This document shows positions 10,989-19,807 of a stretch of 64,000 bases of DNA, one piece after another. Both the position numbers and the translations under genes were made by a program. The stretch is from NCBI RefSeq assembly GCF_042677045.1, contig NZ_JBHTIH010000002.1, positions 868,001 through 932,000 of the forward strand, given 5' to 3'. This stretch comes from Lysobacter_K koreensis (lineage in GTDB: Bacteria; Pseudomonadota; Gammaproteobacteria; Xanthomonadales; Xanthomonadaceae). Position 1 is the stretch's first letter. Every line of letters starts with the position of its first letter. The notes below the pieces were generated by a model. The model ran no database searches and was not told where the DNA came from. It was given only the letters and a program-made list of their open reading frames with translations.

Positions 10989-12527
10989 ATGCTGTTTCAA
11001 CGCAAGAAGCCACTAGACCTGATTCTGGAAACCGCCGAGAAGCGGTCCCTCAAGCGCCAACTCGGCGCGTTCGACCTCACCATCCTCGGCATCGGCGCCG
11101 TGATCGGCACCGGCATCTTCGTCCTGACCTCGGTCGCGGCGCAGAAGGCCGGCCCGGGCATGATGTACTCGTTCATCATCGCCGCGGTGGTCTGCGCGCT
11201 GACCGCGCTGATCTACGCCGAGATCGCCTCGATGGTGCCGGTCTCCGGCTCCGCCTACACCTACTCGTACGCGATCCTCGGCGAAATCATCGCCTGGATG
11301 GTCGGCTGGGCCCTGATCCTGGAATACGCGGTGGCCGCAGGCGCGGTCGCGGTCGGCTGGTCGGGCTACGTCAACGGCTGGCTCGCCAATACCGACCTGT
11401 GGGGCATGGTCGCGCAAGGCAGCCTGGCGCTGCCGTTGAGCCTGACCGCCGGCCCGGCGGACACCATCACCCTCGCCGATGGCACCACCGCCGCCGGTGG
11501 CTTCAACCTGCTGGCGTTCCTGATCTCGCTGTTCGTGACCTTCATGCTGGTGATCGGCACCTCCAAGAGCGCCAAGTTCACCGCGGTGCTGGTGATCGTG
11601 AAGATCCTCGCGCTGACCGTGTTCATCGCGCTCGCCTTCCCGGCGGTGCAGGCGGCCAACTTCGAGCCGATGCTGCCCAACGGCTGGGGCACGCCGTTGT
11701 CGGGCGTCGGTGCACTGGGCGCGGCGGCGTCGATCTTCTTCGCGTACGTCGGCTTTGACGCCGTGTCGACCGCCGCGGAAGAGACCAAGAACCCGAACCG
11801 CAACATCCCGATCGGCCTGCTGGCTTCGCTGGGCATCTGCACGATCTTCTACCTGCTGGTCGCGTACGCGGCCACCGGCGCGGTCGGTGCGCAGCCCGGC
11901 GGTGCGCTGTCGCAGTCCAAGGAGCCGCTGGCGTTCGTGCTGCGCGAGATTGGTTTCCCGAACGTCGGTAACTGGGTGGCGGCCGCGGCCATCATCGCGC
12001 TGCCGTCGGTGGTGCTGATGATGATGTTCGGCCAGACCCGCATCCTGTTCACGATGGCGCGCGACGGCCTGATGCCGAGCGCGTTCTCGAAGGTGCACCC
12101 GAAGTTCCACACCCCGCACGTGATCACCATCATCACCGGCGTGTTCGTGTCGTTGTTCGCGGCGATGTTCCCGGTCGGCGCGCTGGCCGACATCTCCAAT
12201 TCGGGCACGCTGTTCGCGTTCTTCATGGTCGCCGTCGGCGTGATGGCCCTGCGCGTGGTCGAGCCGGGCCGCAAGCGTCCGTTCCGGACGCCGCTGATCT
12301 GGGTGGTCGGCCCGCTGGCGATGGCCGGCTGCCTGCTGCTGTTCTTCAGCCTGGGCTGGAACCCGACCATCAAGTACTTCTCGATCTGGGCCGTCGTGGG
12401 CCTGATCGTGTACTTCCTGTTCGCGCGTCGCAGCAGCCACCTCGCCCCGGGCAACGCCCCGGTGCACGGCGGCCCGAAGCTCGAGCCGGCTCCCAGCTTC
12501 CACGAAGGTCCCGACCTTGGCCCCTGA
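10989..12527 (+). CDS. APC-family amino-acid permease (cationic amino-acid transporter-like)
   Basis: A 512-residue inner-membrane transporter with about twelve helices. The first-helix motif LGIGAVIGTGIFVLTS is the substrate-backbone site of the APC superfamily, followed by VPVSGSAYTYSYAILGE and, later, FAYVGFDAVSTAAEETKNP. The spacing matches the YhdG/CAT-like branch that imports basic or branched amino acids; the actual substrate is not deducible. The start was set at MLFQRKKPL after GGGGAATCAC. A hairpin terminator lies about 25 bases beyond the stop. Confidence 0.9.
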   Translation: MLFQRKKPLDLILETAEKRSLKRQLGAFDLTILGIGAVIGTGIFVLTSVAAQKAGPGMMYSFIIAAVVCALTALIYAEIASMVPVSGSAYTYSYAILGEIIAWMVGWALILEYAVAAGAVAVGWSGYVNGWLANTDLWGMVAQGSLALPLSLTAGPADTITLADGTTAAGGFNLLAFLISLFVTFMLVIGTSKSAKFTAVLVIVKILALTVFIALAFPAVQAANFEPMLPNGWGTPLSGVGALGAAASIFFAYVGFDAVSTAAEETKNPNRNIPIGLLASLGICTIFYLLVAYAATGAVGAQPGGALSQSKEPLAFVLREIGFPNVGNWVAAAAIIALPSVVLMMMFGQTRILFTMARDGLMPSAFSKVHPKFHTPHVITIITGVFVSLFAAMFPVGALADISNSGTLFAFFMVAVGVMALRVVEPGRKRPFRTPLIWVVGPLAMAGCLLLFFSLGWNPTIKYFSIWAVVGLIVYFLFARRSSHLAPGNAPVHGGPKLEPAPSFHEGPDLGP

Positions 12528-12550
12528 TCGGGTCTGTACCATCGGATAAC

Positions 12551-12580
12551 AAAAGCGGCGCGGGCAACCGCGCCGTTTTT
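12551..12580 (+). terminator. Rho-independent terminator after permease gene
   Basis: Perfect 8-bp stem CGGCGCGG (12556-12563) with CCGCGCCG (12568-12575), loop GCAA, followed by TTTTT. Confidence 0.9.
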
Positions 12581-12610
12581 GTTTGCCAGCATTGTTTGTA
12601 AACTCGGCCG

Positions 12611-13255
12611 ATGAATACCGCCGCGTCCCTGCCCTACGATCCGCAAGCGCTGGCCCAGTGCGCCGGCGAGCTGATCGCCAACGTCACCGAACTGGCCGCG
12701 CGCGGCTGGACCCCGGCGACCAGCAGCAATTTCTCGCGGCGCATCGACGACCGGTACGCCGCCATCACCGTTTCCGGGCGCGACAAGGGCCGGCTGGTCG
12801 CGAACGACATCATGGTCGTCGACCTGGACGGCAACCCGGTCGCGACCGACCTCCAGTCCTCCGCCGAGACCCTGCTGCACACCCAGCTGTACAAGCGCTT
12901 CGCCGAGATCGGCTGCGTGTTGCACACCCATTCGCAGACCCAGACCGTCGCTTCGCGCCTGTATGCCGGCGCCGGCCACGTTCACCTGGAAGGCTACGAA
13001 CTGCTCAAGGCGTTCGCCGGCAACACTACCCATGACACCACCGTCGAACTGCCGGTGCTGCCCAACACCCAGGACATGCACACGCTGGCCGCGCAGGTCG
13101 ATGCCTTGCTCGATCGCCGCTGCATGTGGGGCTACCTGATCGACGGCCACGGCCTGTACGCCTGGGGACGCGACATGCCCGAGGCGCGCCGCCACCTGGA
13201 GGCGTTCGAGTTCCTGCTGGGCTGCGAACTGGAATTGAGGAGACTGCGTCGATGA
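12611..13255 (+). CDS. mtnB: Methylthioribulose-1-phosphate dehydratase
   Basis: A 214-residue class II aldolase-fold zinc enzyme that dehydrates 5-methylthioribulose-1-phosphate in methionine salvage. Family marks are GWTPATSSNFSRRID near the N-terminus, ITVSGRDKG, the zinc motif CVLHTHSQ, and a later histidine in YLIDGHGLYAWG. It starts the compact operon mtnB-mtnD-mtnC. The stop overlaps the mtnD start as ATGA. Confidence 0.95.
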   Translation: MNTAASLPYDPQALAQCAGELIANVTELAARGWTPATSSNFSRRIDDRYAAITVSGRDKGRLVANDIMVVDLDGNPVATDLQSSAETLLHTQLYKRFAEIGCVLHTHSQTQTVASRLYAGAGHVHLEGYELLKAFAGNTTHDTTVELPVLPNTQDMHTLAAQVDALLDRRCMWGYLIDGHGLYAWGRDMPEARRHLEAFEFLLGCELELRRLRR

Positions 13256-13809
13256 GCCGCTTGCGGATTTTCAGCGAGGACGAAACCACCACCCCGCGTT
13301 TCAGCACCGACGACCACGCACGGATCGCCAGCGAACTGGCCAAGATCGGCGTGGGTTTCGAGCAATGGCAGGCCGGCGCGCCGATCCAGCCCGGCGACGC
13401 GCCCGACATCATCCTCGATGCGTACCGCTCCGACATCGAGCGGCTGGTCGCCGAGCGCGGCTTCAAGACCGTCGACGTGGTCAGCATCGCGCCCGACCAC
13501 CCGGAGCGCGAGGCGATGCGCGGCAAGTTCCTCGACGAGCATTACCACAAGGAGGACGAAGTGCGTTTCTTCGTCGCCGGCTCGGGGCTGTTCACCCTGC
13601 ATGTCGACCACGACGTCTACGAGATCAAGTGCGAGCAGGGCGACCTGATCGCGGTGCCCGACAGCACCCTGCACTGGTTCGACATGGGCCCCGAACCGAG
13701 CTTCGTGGCGATCCGCTTCTTCACCGAGCCGGATGGCTGGGTCGGCCATTTCACCGGCACCGACCTGTCGAAGCGATTCCCGCGCTACGAGAAGGGCCAG
13801 GCGGGCTGA
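13252..13809 (+). CDS. mtnD: Acireductone dioxygenase (ARD)
   Basis: A 185-residue cupin that oxidises acireductone: with iron it gives the methionine precursor 2-keto-4-methylthiobutyrate plus formate, with nickel an off-pathway product. The cupin motif HYHKEDEVRFFVAG supplies two histidines and a glutamate, and a further histidine is in TLHWFDMG. It starts MSRLRIFSEDE with a four-base overlap to mtnB, and its TGA shares a base with the mtnC ATG. Confidence 0.95.
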   Translation: MSRLRIFSEDETTTPRFSTDDHARIASELAKIGVGFEQWQAGAPIQPGDAPDIILDAYRSDIERLVAERGFKTVDVVSIAPDHPEREAMRGKFLDEHYHKEDEVRFFVAGSGLFTLHVDHDVYEIKCEQGDLIAVPDSTLHWFDMGPEPSFVAIRFFTEPDGWVGHFTGTDLSKRFPRYEKGQAG

Positions 13810-14513
13810 TGCGCATGTCGACGGTCAAGGCGATCCTCACCGACATCGAAGGCACCACCAGCAGCATCTCGTTCGTCAAGGACGAGCTGTTCCCGTACGC
13901 GCGGCGCGCCCTGCCCGGCTTCGTCGCCGCGCGCGGCCGCGAGCCGGCGGTGCGCAAGTGGCTCGATGCAGTCGCCGCCGAGAACGGCGGCCTCTGCGAC
14001 GACACGATGATCGTCGAGGTGCTGCAGGGCTGGATCGACGAGGACCGCAAGCACACCGCGCTCAAGGCGCTGCAGGGCATGATCTGGGCCGACGGCTACC
14101 GCAACGCCGATTTCACCGCGCACATCTACCCCGACGCCGCGCCGGCGTTGCGGCAGTGGCACGACGCGGGGCTGCCGTTGTACGTGTATTCCTCGGGAAG
14201 CGTGCCGGCGCAGCGGCTGTTCTTCGGCCACAGCGATGCCGGCGACCTGACCGGGCTGTTCTCGGGCTGGTTCGACACCGAGGTCGGCGGCAAGCGCGAG
14301 GCCGACAGCTACCGACGGATCGCCGAGGCGATCGGACAGGCGCCCGGCGACGCGCTGTTCCTGTCGGATATCGTCGCCGAGCTCGACGCCGCGCGCGAAG
14401 CGGGCCTGCAGACGGTGCTGGTCGACCGCCGCGACGATTACCCGCAACCACGCCACGGCGATGCCACGCACGGGCATGCCCGGGTCGAATCGTTCGCCCA
14501 GATTGCCGCGTAG
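13809..14513 (+). CDS. mtnC: Enolase-phosphatase E1
   Basis: A 234-residue HAD-family bifunctional enzyme that enolises and then dephosphorylates 2,3-diketo-5-methylthiopentyl-1-phosphate to acireductone, the substrate of the gene just upstream. HAD motif 1 is ILTDIEGTTSSISFVKDELF, motif 2 is the YSSGS segment, and motif 3/4 lies in FLSDIVAELDAAREAG. ATG at 13815 (MSTVKAI) is an alternative start. The TAG stop is part of the left arm of the palindrome that follows. Confidence 0.95.
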   Translation: MRMSTVKAILTDIEGTTSSISFVKDELFPYARRALPGFVAARGREPAVRKWLDAVAAENGGLCDDTMIVEVLQGWIDEDRKHTALKALQGMIWADGYRNADFTAHIYPDAAPALRQWHDAGLPLYVYSSGSVPAQRLFFGHSDAGDLTGLFSGWFDTEVGGKREADSYRRIAEAIGQAPGDALFLSDIVAELDAAREAGLQTVLVDRRDDYPQPRHGDATHGHARVESFAQIAA

Positions 14514-14585
14514 GGCGGGTTTCAACCCGCCGTCCACCTGTAGCGTCAACTCATCGGCCGAATCGGCGGGTTGAAACCCGCCCTA
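14511..14585. repeat. GGCGGGTTTCAACCCGCC palindrome between convergent genes
   Basis: Left arm TAGGGCGGGTTTCAACCCGC (14511-14530) and right arm GCGGGTTGAAACCCGCCCTA (14566-14585) are near-perfect inverted copies, and each is itself a hairpin. The TAG at the left tip is the mtnC stop codon; the CTA at the right tip is the stop codon, read on the minus strand, of the YdeI-like gene. A sister element lies at 26635-26748. Confidence 0.9.
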
Positions 14586-15185
14586 CGGGGCGTGGATCTT
14601 ATCGCCGCGCGCGAGCATCGCGATGAACTTCTCGACGCGCGCCTGCCGGGTTTCCGGCTTCTTCGCGGTCTGCACGCGCCAGCAGAACGCATAGCGATTG
14701 ACCTTGTCGAGCTGCTCGAAGCACTTGCGCGCCTTGGCATTCTTCGCCAGCGCCGAGGCCAGTTCAAGTGGCACCTCCATGTTGCTGGCGCTGTCATACG
14801 CAGCCTGCCAACGCCCGTCCGCCTTGGCCGCCTCGACTTCGCGCAGGCCGGCCTCCGCCATGCGTCCGGCGACGAGCAACTGCTCCACCTTGGCGACGTT
14901 GATCTTCGACCACAGGCTGCGCGGCCGCCGCGGCGTGAAGCGCTGCAGGAAGTACTGCGCGTCGCAGCTGCGCTTGAGGCCGTCGATCCAGCCGTGGCAA
15001 AGCGCTACGTCGAGCGCGTCGGCGTAACTCACCGAAGTCACCGCCTGGTTATGACCAGTGGTGTTCTTCTTGGCGATCTTCAGCCACACGCCAGGCGCGT
15101 CCGGGTGCGCGGCCAGCCACTTCTGCCACGCCGCCGAAGTGGCGAACAGCTCGATCGGCAAGTCGCTGGGCAGGGTGACAGGCAT
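14583..15185 (-). CDS. YdeI/OmpD-associated family protein (bacteriocin-protection-like)
   Basis: A 200-residue protein of the YdeI family. Recognisable segments are VWLKIAKKNT, SYADALDVALCHGWIDG, FLQRFTPRRPRSLWSKIN and a C-terminal RQARVEKFIAML. Members are widespread and have been linked to peptide or bacteriocin tolerance, but no biochemical activity is established. The start MPVTLPSDLP was chosen where the family homology begins; the frame remains open upstream into the metallophosphoesterase gene. Only four bases separate the two genes, so they are probably co-transcribed. Confidence 0.8.
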   Translation of the reverse strand: MPVTLPSDLPIELFATSAAWQKWLAAHPDAPGVWLKIAKKNTTGHNQAVTSVSYADALDVALCHGWIDGLKRSCDAQYFLQRFTPRRPRSLWSKINVAKVEQLLVAGRMAEAGLREVEAAKADGRWQAAYDSASNMEVPLELASALAKNAKARKCFEQLDKVNRYAFCWRVQTAKKPETRQARVEKFIAMLARGDKIHAP

Positions 15186-15189
15186 GCGT

Positions 15190-16842
15190 TCACTCCTTGG
15201 CGTCGTCGAGCCGATAGCGGGTGCGCGCGCGCTGTTCGCCATGCCAGGCGTCGAAGGCGCGCACCTCGATGCGGTGTTCGCCGAGCGCCAGATCGGTGGG
15301 CAGCACGCCGCGCCACAGGTGGCGCGAACGGCCGGCCTCGGGCGAACGGTCGTAGCCGCGCAGCCGCTCGGCCTGGTCGTCGCGCATGTTCTCGGCGAGC
15401 AGGCCGGGATCGGGGCGTTCGACCCGAACCATCGGCTGCCAGGGCCCCTCGTCGACGCGGAATTCGACGCGGCTGTCGTCGCGGCCCATGTACACATTCG
15501 CGTACACGCCGAATGCCGGGTACGCGCCGCGGCGCAACACCTTGGGCGCGTGCAGCGACATCGCCGCGGTGCGGGCGGCGTCGCTCGCATCGAGGCGGGC
15601 CGGATGCCAGCTCAGCCGGTAACGGCCACCCGCCTCGACCCGCAAGCGCGCGTAGCCGTTCGGGGTACCGTCGCTCATGCGCGCATCGGGAATGCCGGCG
15701 GCGTCCTTGGCGCCGGACCAGAAGGCGCCACTCGCCGCGCCGACGTTGTACTCGTGCAGCGGGTTAGCGCCATGCCAGCCGCTGGCCGCACCGTGGAAGA
15801 CGTGGCGCTGGGTATGGGCGTGGCCGCTGAGCAGCAGGACATGCGGGAACGGACGCAACAGCGCAAACAGACGCGCGCGGTCGGCCTTGCGGAACGTCTC
15901 GCGGTCCGGCGCGGTGTCGAAGAACGGCACGTGCACGCCGATCACCAGCAATCGCTCCTTCGGAACCGTGGGCAGGTAGCGTTCGAGGAAGGCGAACTGC
16001 GCTTCGCGCAGCCCACCGATCATGTCCGGGGATGGCCCAGGCAGGTAGACGACGTCGTCGAGCACGATGAACGTGGCCTCGGGTTCCTCCCAGGCGAAGG
16101 TGTCCGGGCCGTAGTGGTGGCGGAACGTCAGCAGCGAGTCCTCGTCGCGCGTCGCGTCGAAGTCGAGGTCGTGGTTGCCGGCGACGTGCAGCCACGGCAC
16201 GCCGAGCTTGGCGGTCGCCGCGTTCAAGGCCGGATACAACGCGAGGTCGTCGTGGACGATGTCGCCCAGGCTCAGGCCCAAGTCCGCCGCGCCTCCGAGG
16301 AAATGGAACTTGCCGAAGCCGTGCCCCATGTCGATGGCGCCTTCCTGCATCGCCGAGGCGATGATGTCGCGCTCGTAGTAGCCCACGTCCGCCATCGACT
16401 TGGGCTGCGGGTCGGCGAACAGCAGCACGCTCAGTGCGGCCTGGCGGTTGGGCGAGGGCGTGGCGCGTCGCAGCGCGAAATCGCGGCACGCCGGCACGGC
16501 GACGGGAATGCCGCCGTACTTCAGCGCCGGGCCGGGCGCGGTGCGCAGGTTGTGCCAGTAGTCGGGCATCCCGTTCGCGCGCACCGGCAGCGTGTAACCC
16601 GGCGGCTTGATGACGAACGCGGTGCGGCCATCGACCGCCGGCAGCGTGTAGCGGCCCTGCGCATCGCTGGTTACGATCTCGACGCCGTCGGACACGCGCA
16701 CCCCGAGCACGCCCGGTTCGCCGTGGTCGCGCCGGGCGTTGCCGTTGCGGTCCTCGAACACGCTGCCGCTGTCGCACGGTGGCGGTTGTGCCCAGGCAGA
16801 CAGGCTCAGCAGCGACAGGGCGACGAGAACGAGTGGGCGCAT
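15190..16842 (-). CDS. Secreted calcineurin-like metallophosphoesterase
   Basis: A 550-residue exported phosphoesterase. The signal peptide MRPLVLVALSLLSLSAWAQ is followed by a carboxypeptidase-regulatory-like beta-sandwich (SVFEDRNGNARRDHGEPGV, roughly residues 25-100), then the metallophosphoesterase core: ADPQ near VLLFADPQPKS, SLGDIVHDDLAL, HVAGNHDLDFDAT and LLSGHAHTQRH, which supply the dimetal ligands. A C-terminal domain (about 400-550) follows. The substrate is unknown. An AGGAGG-type ribosome site (CCAGGAGGTCGC) precedes the chosen ATG. Confidence 0.9.
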   Translation of the reverse strand: MRPLVLVALSLLSLSAWAQPPPCDSGSVFEDRNGNARRDHGEPGVLGVRVSDGVEIVTSDAQGRYTLPAVDGRTAFVIKPPGYTLPVRANGMPDYWHNLRTAPGPALKYGGIPVAVPACRDFALRRATPSPNRQAALSVLLFADPQPKSMADVGYYERDIIASAMQEGAIDMGHGFGKFHFLGGAADLGLSLGDIVHDDLALYPALNAATAKLGVPWLHVAGNHDLDFDATRDEDSLLTFRHHYGPDTFAWEEPEATFIVLDDVVYLPGPSPDMIGGLREAQFAFLERYLPTVPKERLLVIGVHVPFFDTAPDRETFRKADRARLFALLRPFPHVLLLSGHAHTQRHVFHGAASGWHGANPLHEYNVGAASGAFWSGAKDAAGIPDARMSDGTPNGYARLRVEAGGRYRLSWHPARLDASDAARTAAMSLHAPKVLRRGAYPAFGVYANVYMGRDDSRVEFRVDEGPWQPMVRVERPDPGLLAENMRDDQAERLRGYDRSPEAGRSRHLWRGVLPTDLALGEHRIEVRAFDAWHGEQRARTRYRLDDAKE

Positions 16843-16925
16843 GCGACCTCCTGGAGTCGGTCGATTATGCGAGCCGGACGAAACCGGCGAAACCGGGGTT
16901 TCGCGACTACCGCCCTGCGCCGGTG

Positions 16926-17567
16926 TCAGCCGTCGGCGCGGGAAGCCACCCCGCGATGCCGCTCGCGCAACACCGTCACCACGTCCTGCAACGACAAGCC
17001 GCGCGCGCGCAGCAGCACCTGCAGGTGGAACAGCAGGTCGGCTGCTTCGCCGCACAACGCCGCGTCGTCCTGTACCACCGCGGCGAGCGCGGTCTCGACG
17101 CCCTCCTCGCCGACCTTCTGCGCGATGCCGCGCAAGCCTCCGGCGAACAGCGCGGTCGTGTAGCTGCCTTCCGGGCGCTCGCGCTCGCGCCGCGCGACCA
17201 GTGCGTCGAGCTCGGCGAGGAAATCGCCGGGCGCGTGTTCGAAACAGCTGGCGCGGCCGAGGTGGCAGGTCGGGCCTTGCGGCCGCGCCTGCAGCAGCAG
17301 GGTGTCGTGGTCGCAGTCGGCTTCGATCGCGACCAGGTCGAGGAAATGCCCCGAGCTCTCGCCCTTGGTCCACAGCCGCTGCCGGCTGCGGCTGAAGAAG
17401 GTCACCCGTCGCGTGGCCAGGGTCGCCTGCAGCGCGGCCCGGTCCATGTAACCGAGCATCAGCACGCGCAGGGTGTCGGCGTCCTGGACCACCGCGGGCA
17501 GCAAGCCGCCCTGCTTGTCCCAGGCGAGGGCGTCGCAGCGCGTGGATGCGAAATCGCCGATGTCCAT
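16926..17567 (-). CDS. hisI: Bifunctional phosphoribosyl-AMP cyclohydrolase / phosphoribosyl-ATP pyrophosphatase
   Basis: A 213-residue HisIE fusion catalysing steps 2 and 3 of histidine synthesis. The N-terminal HisI half has GGLLPAVVQDA, RSRQRLWTKGESSGH and CDHDTLLLQARPQGPTCH, with metal-binding cysteines and aspartates. The C-terminal HisE half has QKVGEEGVETALAAV and EAADLLFHLQVLL. Last gene of the his operon. ATG at 17567 is chosen; an in-frame ATG at 17579 would overlap the end of hisF. Confidence 0.95.
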   Translation of the reverse strand: MDIGDFASTRCDALAWDKQGGLLPAVVQDADTLRVLMLGYMDRAALQATLATRRVTFFSRSRQRLWTKGESSGHFLDLVAIEADCDHDTLLLQARPQGPTCHLGRASCFEHAPGDFLAELDALVARRERERPEGSYTTALFAGGLRGIAQKVGEEGVETALAAVVQDDAALCGEAADLLFHLQVLLRARGLSLQDVVTVLRERHRGVASRADG

Positions 17568-17568
17568 G

Positions 17569-18345
17569 TCAGTCCACATCCCGCACCTCGATGCCCTTCC
17601 CGCGCAGGACACGCTTGAGTTCGGGAATCGCGATCGCGCCCGAATGAAACACGCTGGCGGCGAGTGCGCCGTCGACATCGGCCTGGCGGAAGACTTCCGC
17701 GAAATGCTCGGCCGTGCCTGCGCCACCGGACGCCACCAGCGGCACGTCACACACCGCGCGCACCTGGCAAAGCTGCTCCACGTCGTAGCCCGTTCGCACC
17801 CCGTCGCTGCCCATGCAGTTCAGCACGATCTCGCCGGCACCCAGCGATTGCGCCTCGACCACCCAATCGAGCGTGCGCCGCGCCAGCGCCTGGGTCCGCG
17901 ATGGGTCGCCGGTGTACTGGCGCACGCGCCACTGGCCATCGGCGTCGCGCAGGCTGTCGATCCCCACGACCACGCATTGCACGCCGAATGCCGCGGCCAG
18001 CTCGGCGATCAACGCCGGGTGTTCCAGTGCCGGGGTGTTGACCGACACCTTGTCGGCGCCGGCGTACAGGACCGCGCGCGCATCGGCGACGCTGCGGATG
18101 CCACCGGCCACGCAGAACGGGATATCGATCGCGCGCGCGACGCGCTCGACCCAGCCGTTGTCGACGCTGCGACCTTGCGGGCTGGCGGTGATGTCGTAGA
18201 ACACCAACTCGTCGGCGCCGTCGTCGCGGTAACGCAACGCCAGCTCGACGATGTCGCCCATGTCGACGTGGTCGCGGAAGCGCACGCCCTTGACCACCCG
18301 GCCATCGCGCACGTCGAGGCAGGGGATGATGCGGCGACTCAGCAT
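17569..18345 (-). CDS. hisF: Imidazole glycerol phosphate synthase cyclase subunit
   Basis: A 258-residue TIM barrel. With HisH it forms imidazole glycerol phosphate and AICAR from PRFAR. The family start MLSRRIIPCLDVRDGRVVKG and the two phosphate-binding halves (VAGGIRSVADA and VASGGAGTAEHF) are clear, with the catalytic aspartates in CLDVRDG and NCMGSDGVRTG. It overlaps the hisA stop by seven bases, and hisI begins just downstream. Confidence 0.97.
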   Translation of the reverse strand: MLSRRIIPCLDVRDGRVVKGVRFRDHVDMGDIVELALRYRDDGADELVFYDITASPQGRSVDNGWVERVARAIDIPFCVAGGIRSVADARAVLYAGADKVSVNTPALEHPALIAELAAAFGVQCVVVGIDSLRDADGQWRVRQYTGDPSRTQALARRTLDWVVEAQSLGAGEIVLNCMGSDGVRTGYDVEQLCQVRAVCDVPLVASGGAGTAEHFAEVFRQADVDGALAASVFHSGAIAIPELKRVLRGKGIEVRDVD

Positions 18346-19088
18346 GGTCGCTCCGCGGGCAGCGCGGCGGCCAACTCGAAGCGTCCGTCGAGCAGGCTTT
18401 TTCCCAACACTACGCCGGCGCAACCGGCCTCGCGGGCGGCGTCGATGTCGGCGAGGTCGCGCACCCCGCCCGATGCCTGCAGTGCCAGCTGCGGCGCAAG
18501 CGCATGGATGCGGCGGTACAGCGCGAGATTCGGCCCGGCGAGCATGCCGTCGCGGTCGATGTCGGTGCTCAGCAGGTGATGCAACCCGGCGTCGGCGTAA
18601 TGCGCGACCAGGGCATCGAGTTCGACCCCGCTGGCCAGGGTCCAGCCTGCGGTCGGCAGCCACCAGCGCCCCTCATCGTCAGCGCGTGCGTCCAGCGCGA
18701 CGGTCAAGCGCTGCGCGCCGAAGCATTGCAGCCATTCCCCCACACGCGCCGGCTCGCGCACCGCGAGCGATCCGACCACGACCCGGTCCGCACCCGCGGC
18801 CAGCATGGCGTCGACATCGGCCCGGCTGCGCACCCCACCGCCGGTCTGCACCTGCAGCGCGGTGCTGGCCTTGATCGATGCCAGCAGCGGCGCCAGCGTG
18901 TAGCCACCGCTGCGCGCCGCGTCCAGATCGACGAGGTGGAGCCAGCGCGCGCCGGCGGCGGCATAACGCTGCGCGACCGCCAGCGGGTCATCGGGATAGC
19001 GCGTCTCGCGGGCGTAGTCGCCCTGGCGCAGGCGCACCACCCGGCCATCGCGCACGTCGATCGCGGGATACAGGGTGTAGCCGTTCAT
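18339..19088 (-). CDS. hisA: Phosphoribosylformimino-5-aminoimidazole carboxamide ribotide isomerase
   Basis: A 249-residue TIM barrel that isomerises ProFAR to PRFAR. The entry strand YTLYPAIDVRDGRVVRL carries the catalytic aspartate, and STDIDRDGML the second one. Phosphate loops are QTGGGVRSRADV and ASGGVRDLADI. Related to hisF by ancient duplication and adjacent to it here, overlapping it by seven bases; its own start overlaps the hisH stop. Confidence 0.97.
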   Translation of the reverse strand: MNGYTLYPAIDVRDGRVVRLRQGDYARETRYPDDPLAVAQRYAAAGARWLHLVDLDAARSGGYTLAPLLASIKASTALQVQTGGGVRSRADVDAMLAAGADRVVVGSLAVREPARVGEWLQCFGAQRLTVALDARADDEGRWWLPTAGWTLASGVELDALVAHYADAGLHHLLSTDIDRDGMLAGPNLALYRRIHALAPQLALQASGGVRDLADIDAAREAGCAGVVLGKSLLDGRFELAAALPAERPC

Positions 19089-19765
19089 GCGACTGCATCC
19101 GACAGGAAGTTCTGCAACAGGCGCGCGCCCACCGCCGCGGAACGTTCGGGATGGAACTGCGCGCCGTGGCAACGCCCGCGGCGGACCACGGCGGCGAACG
19201 GGTCGCCATGCACACAGCTGGCGAGGGTGTCGGCGGTGACCGGGGCGGCGTAGCTGTGCACGAAGTAGGCCTGCGCGCCGTCGCGGATGCCGGCCAGCAG
19301 CGGTTCCTCGGCGCAGACCCGCAGCCGGTTCCAGCCCATGTGCGGGACGCGCACCGCGTGGTGGGCTGCAGTGCATTCGGGATTCTCTGCAGCGGTGACG
19401 TTCTCGCAGCCGAGCAGACGCGGCTCCGCAACGGCGCTGGCGCCGGCCACCAGCTTGCGCACCCGCCCGGGCAAAAGACGGAGGCACTCGACCTCGCCTT
19501 CCTCCGAGGAGTCATACAGCAGTTGCATGCCCAGGCAGATGCCGAGCAGGGGTTGCTGCAGACTGCGCAAGGTGTCTACCAGTCCCAGTTCGCGCAGGCG
19601 CGCCATGCCCGGTCCGGCCGCGCCGACGCCGGGCAGGATCACCCGGTCGGCGCGCACGATCGCGTCGGCGTGCGCGGTCAGCTGCGCCTCGACGCCGAGC
19701 CGCTGCAGCGCATAGCGCACCGACCCGATGTTGGCGCCACCCGAATCGACCAGCACCACGTTCAT
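19085..19765 (-). CDS. hisH: Imidazole glycerol phosphate synthase glutamine amidotransferase subunit
   Basis: A 226-residue class I glutaminase that feeds ammonia to HisF. The catalytic triad is visible: Cys77 in GICLGMQ, with His205 and Glu207 in GAQFHPERS. It is longer than the usual HisH of about 200 residues because of an insertion of about 25-30 residues between LLPGRVRKL and VRVPHMGWNRL (roughly 107-137, cysteine- and alanine-rich). The reading frame is intact on both sides, so this is not a frameshift. ATG at 19765 was chosen; an upstream in-frame GTG at 19774 is possible. Confidence 0.94.
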   Translation of the reverse strand: MNVVLVDSGGANIGSVRYALQRLGVEAQLTAHADAIVRADRVILPGVGAAGPGMARLRELGLVDTLRSLQQPLLGICLGMQLLYDSSEEGEVECLRLLPGRVRKLVAGASAVAEPRLLGCENVTAAENPECTAAHHAVRVPHMGWNRLRVCAEEPLLAGIRDGAQAYFVHSYAAPVTADTLASCVHGDPFAAVVRRGRCHGAQFHPERSAAVGARLLQNFLSDAVA

Positions 19766-19807
19766 CGCCACCACCCGCTCACGGCACGTCCATCAAGCGC
19801 TGATCCA

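Noticed and set aside
19085..19765. Frameshift or pseudogene status for hisH because of its extra segment
   Set aside because: The frame is continuous, all triad residues are present, and start and stop overlaps with neighbours are normal.
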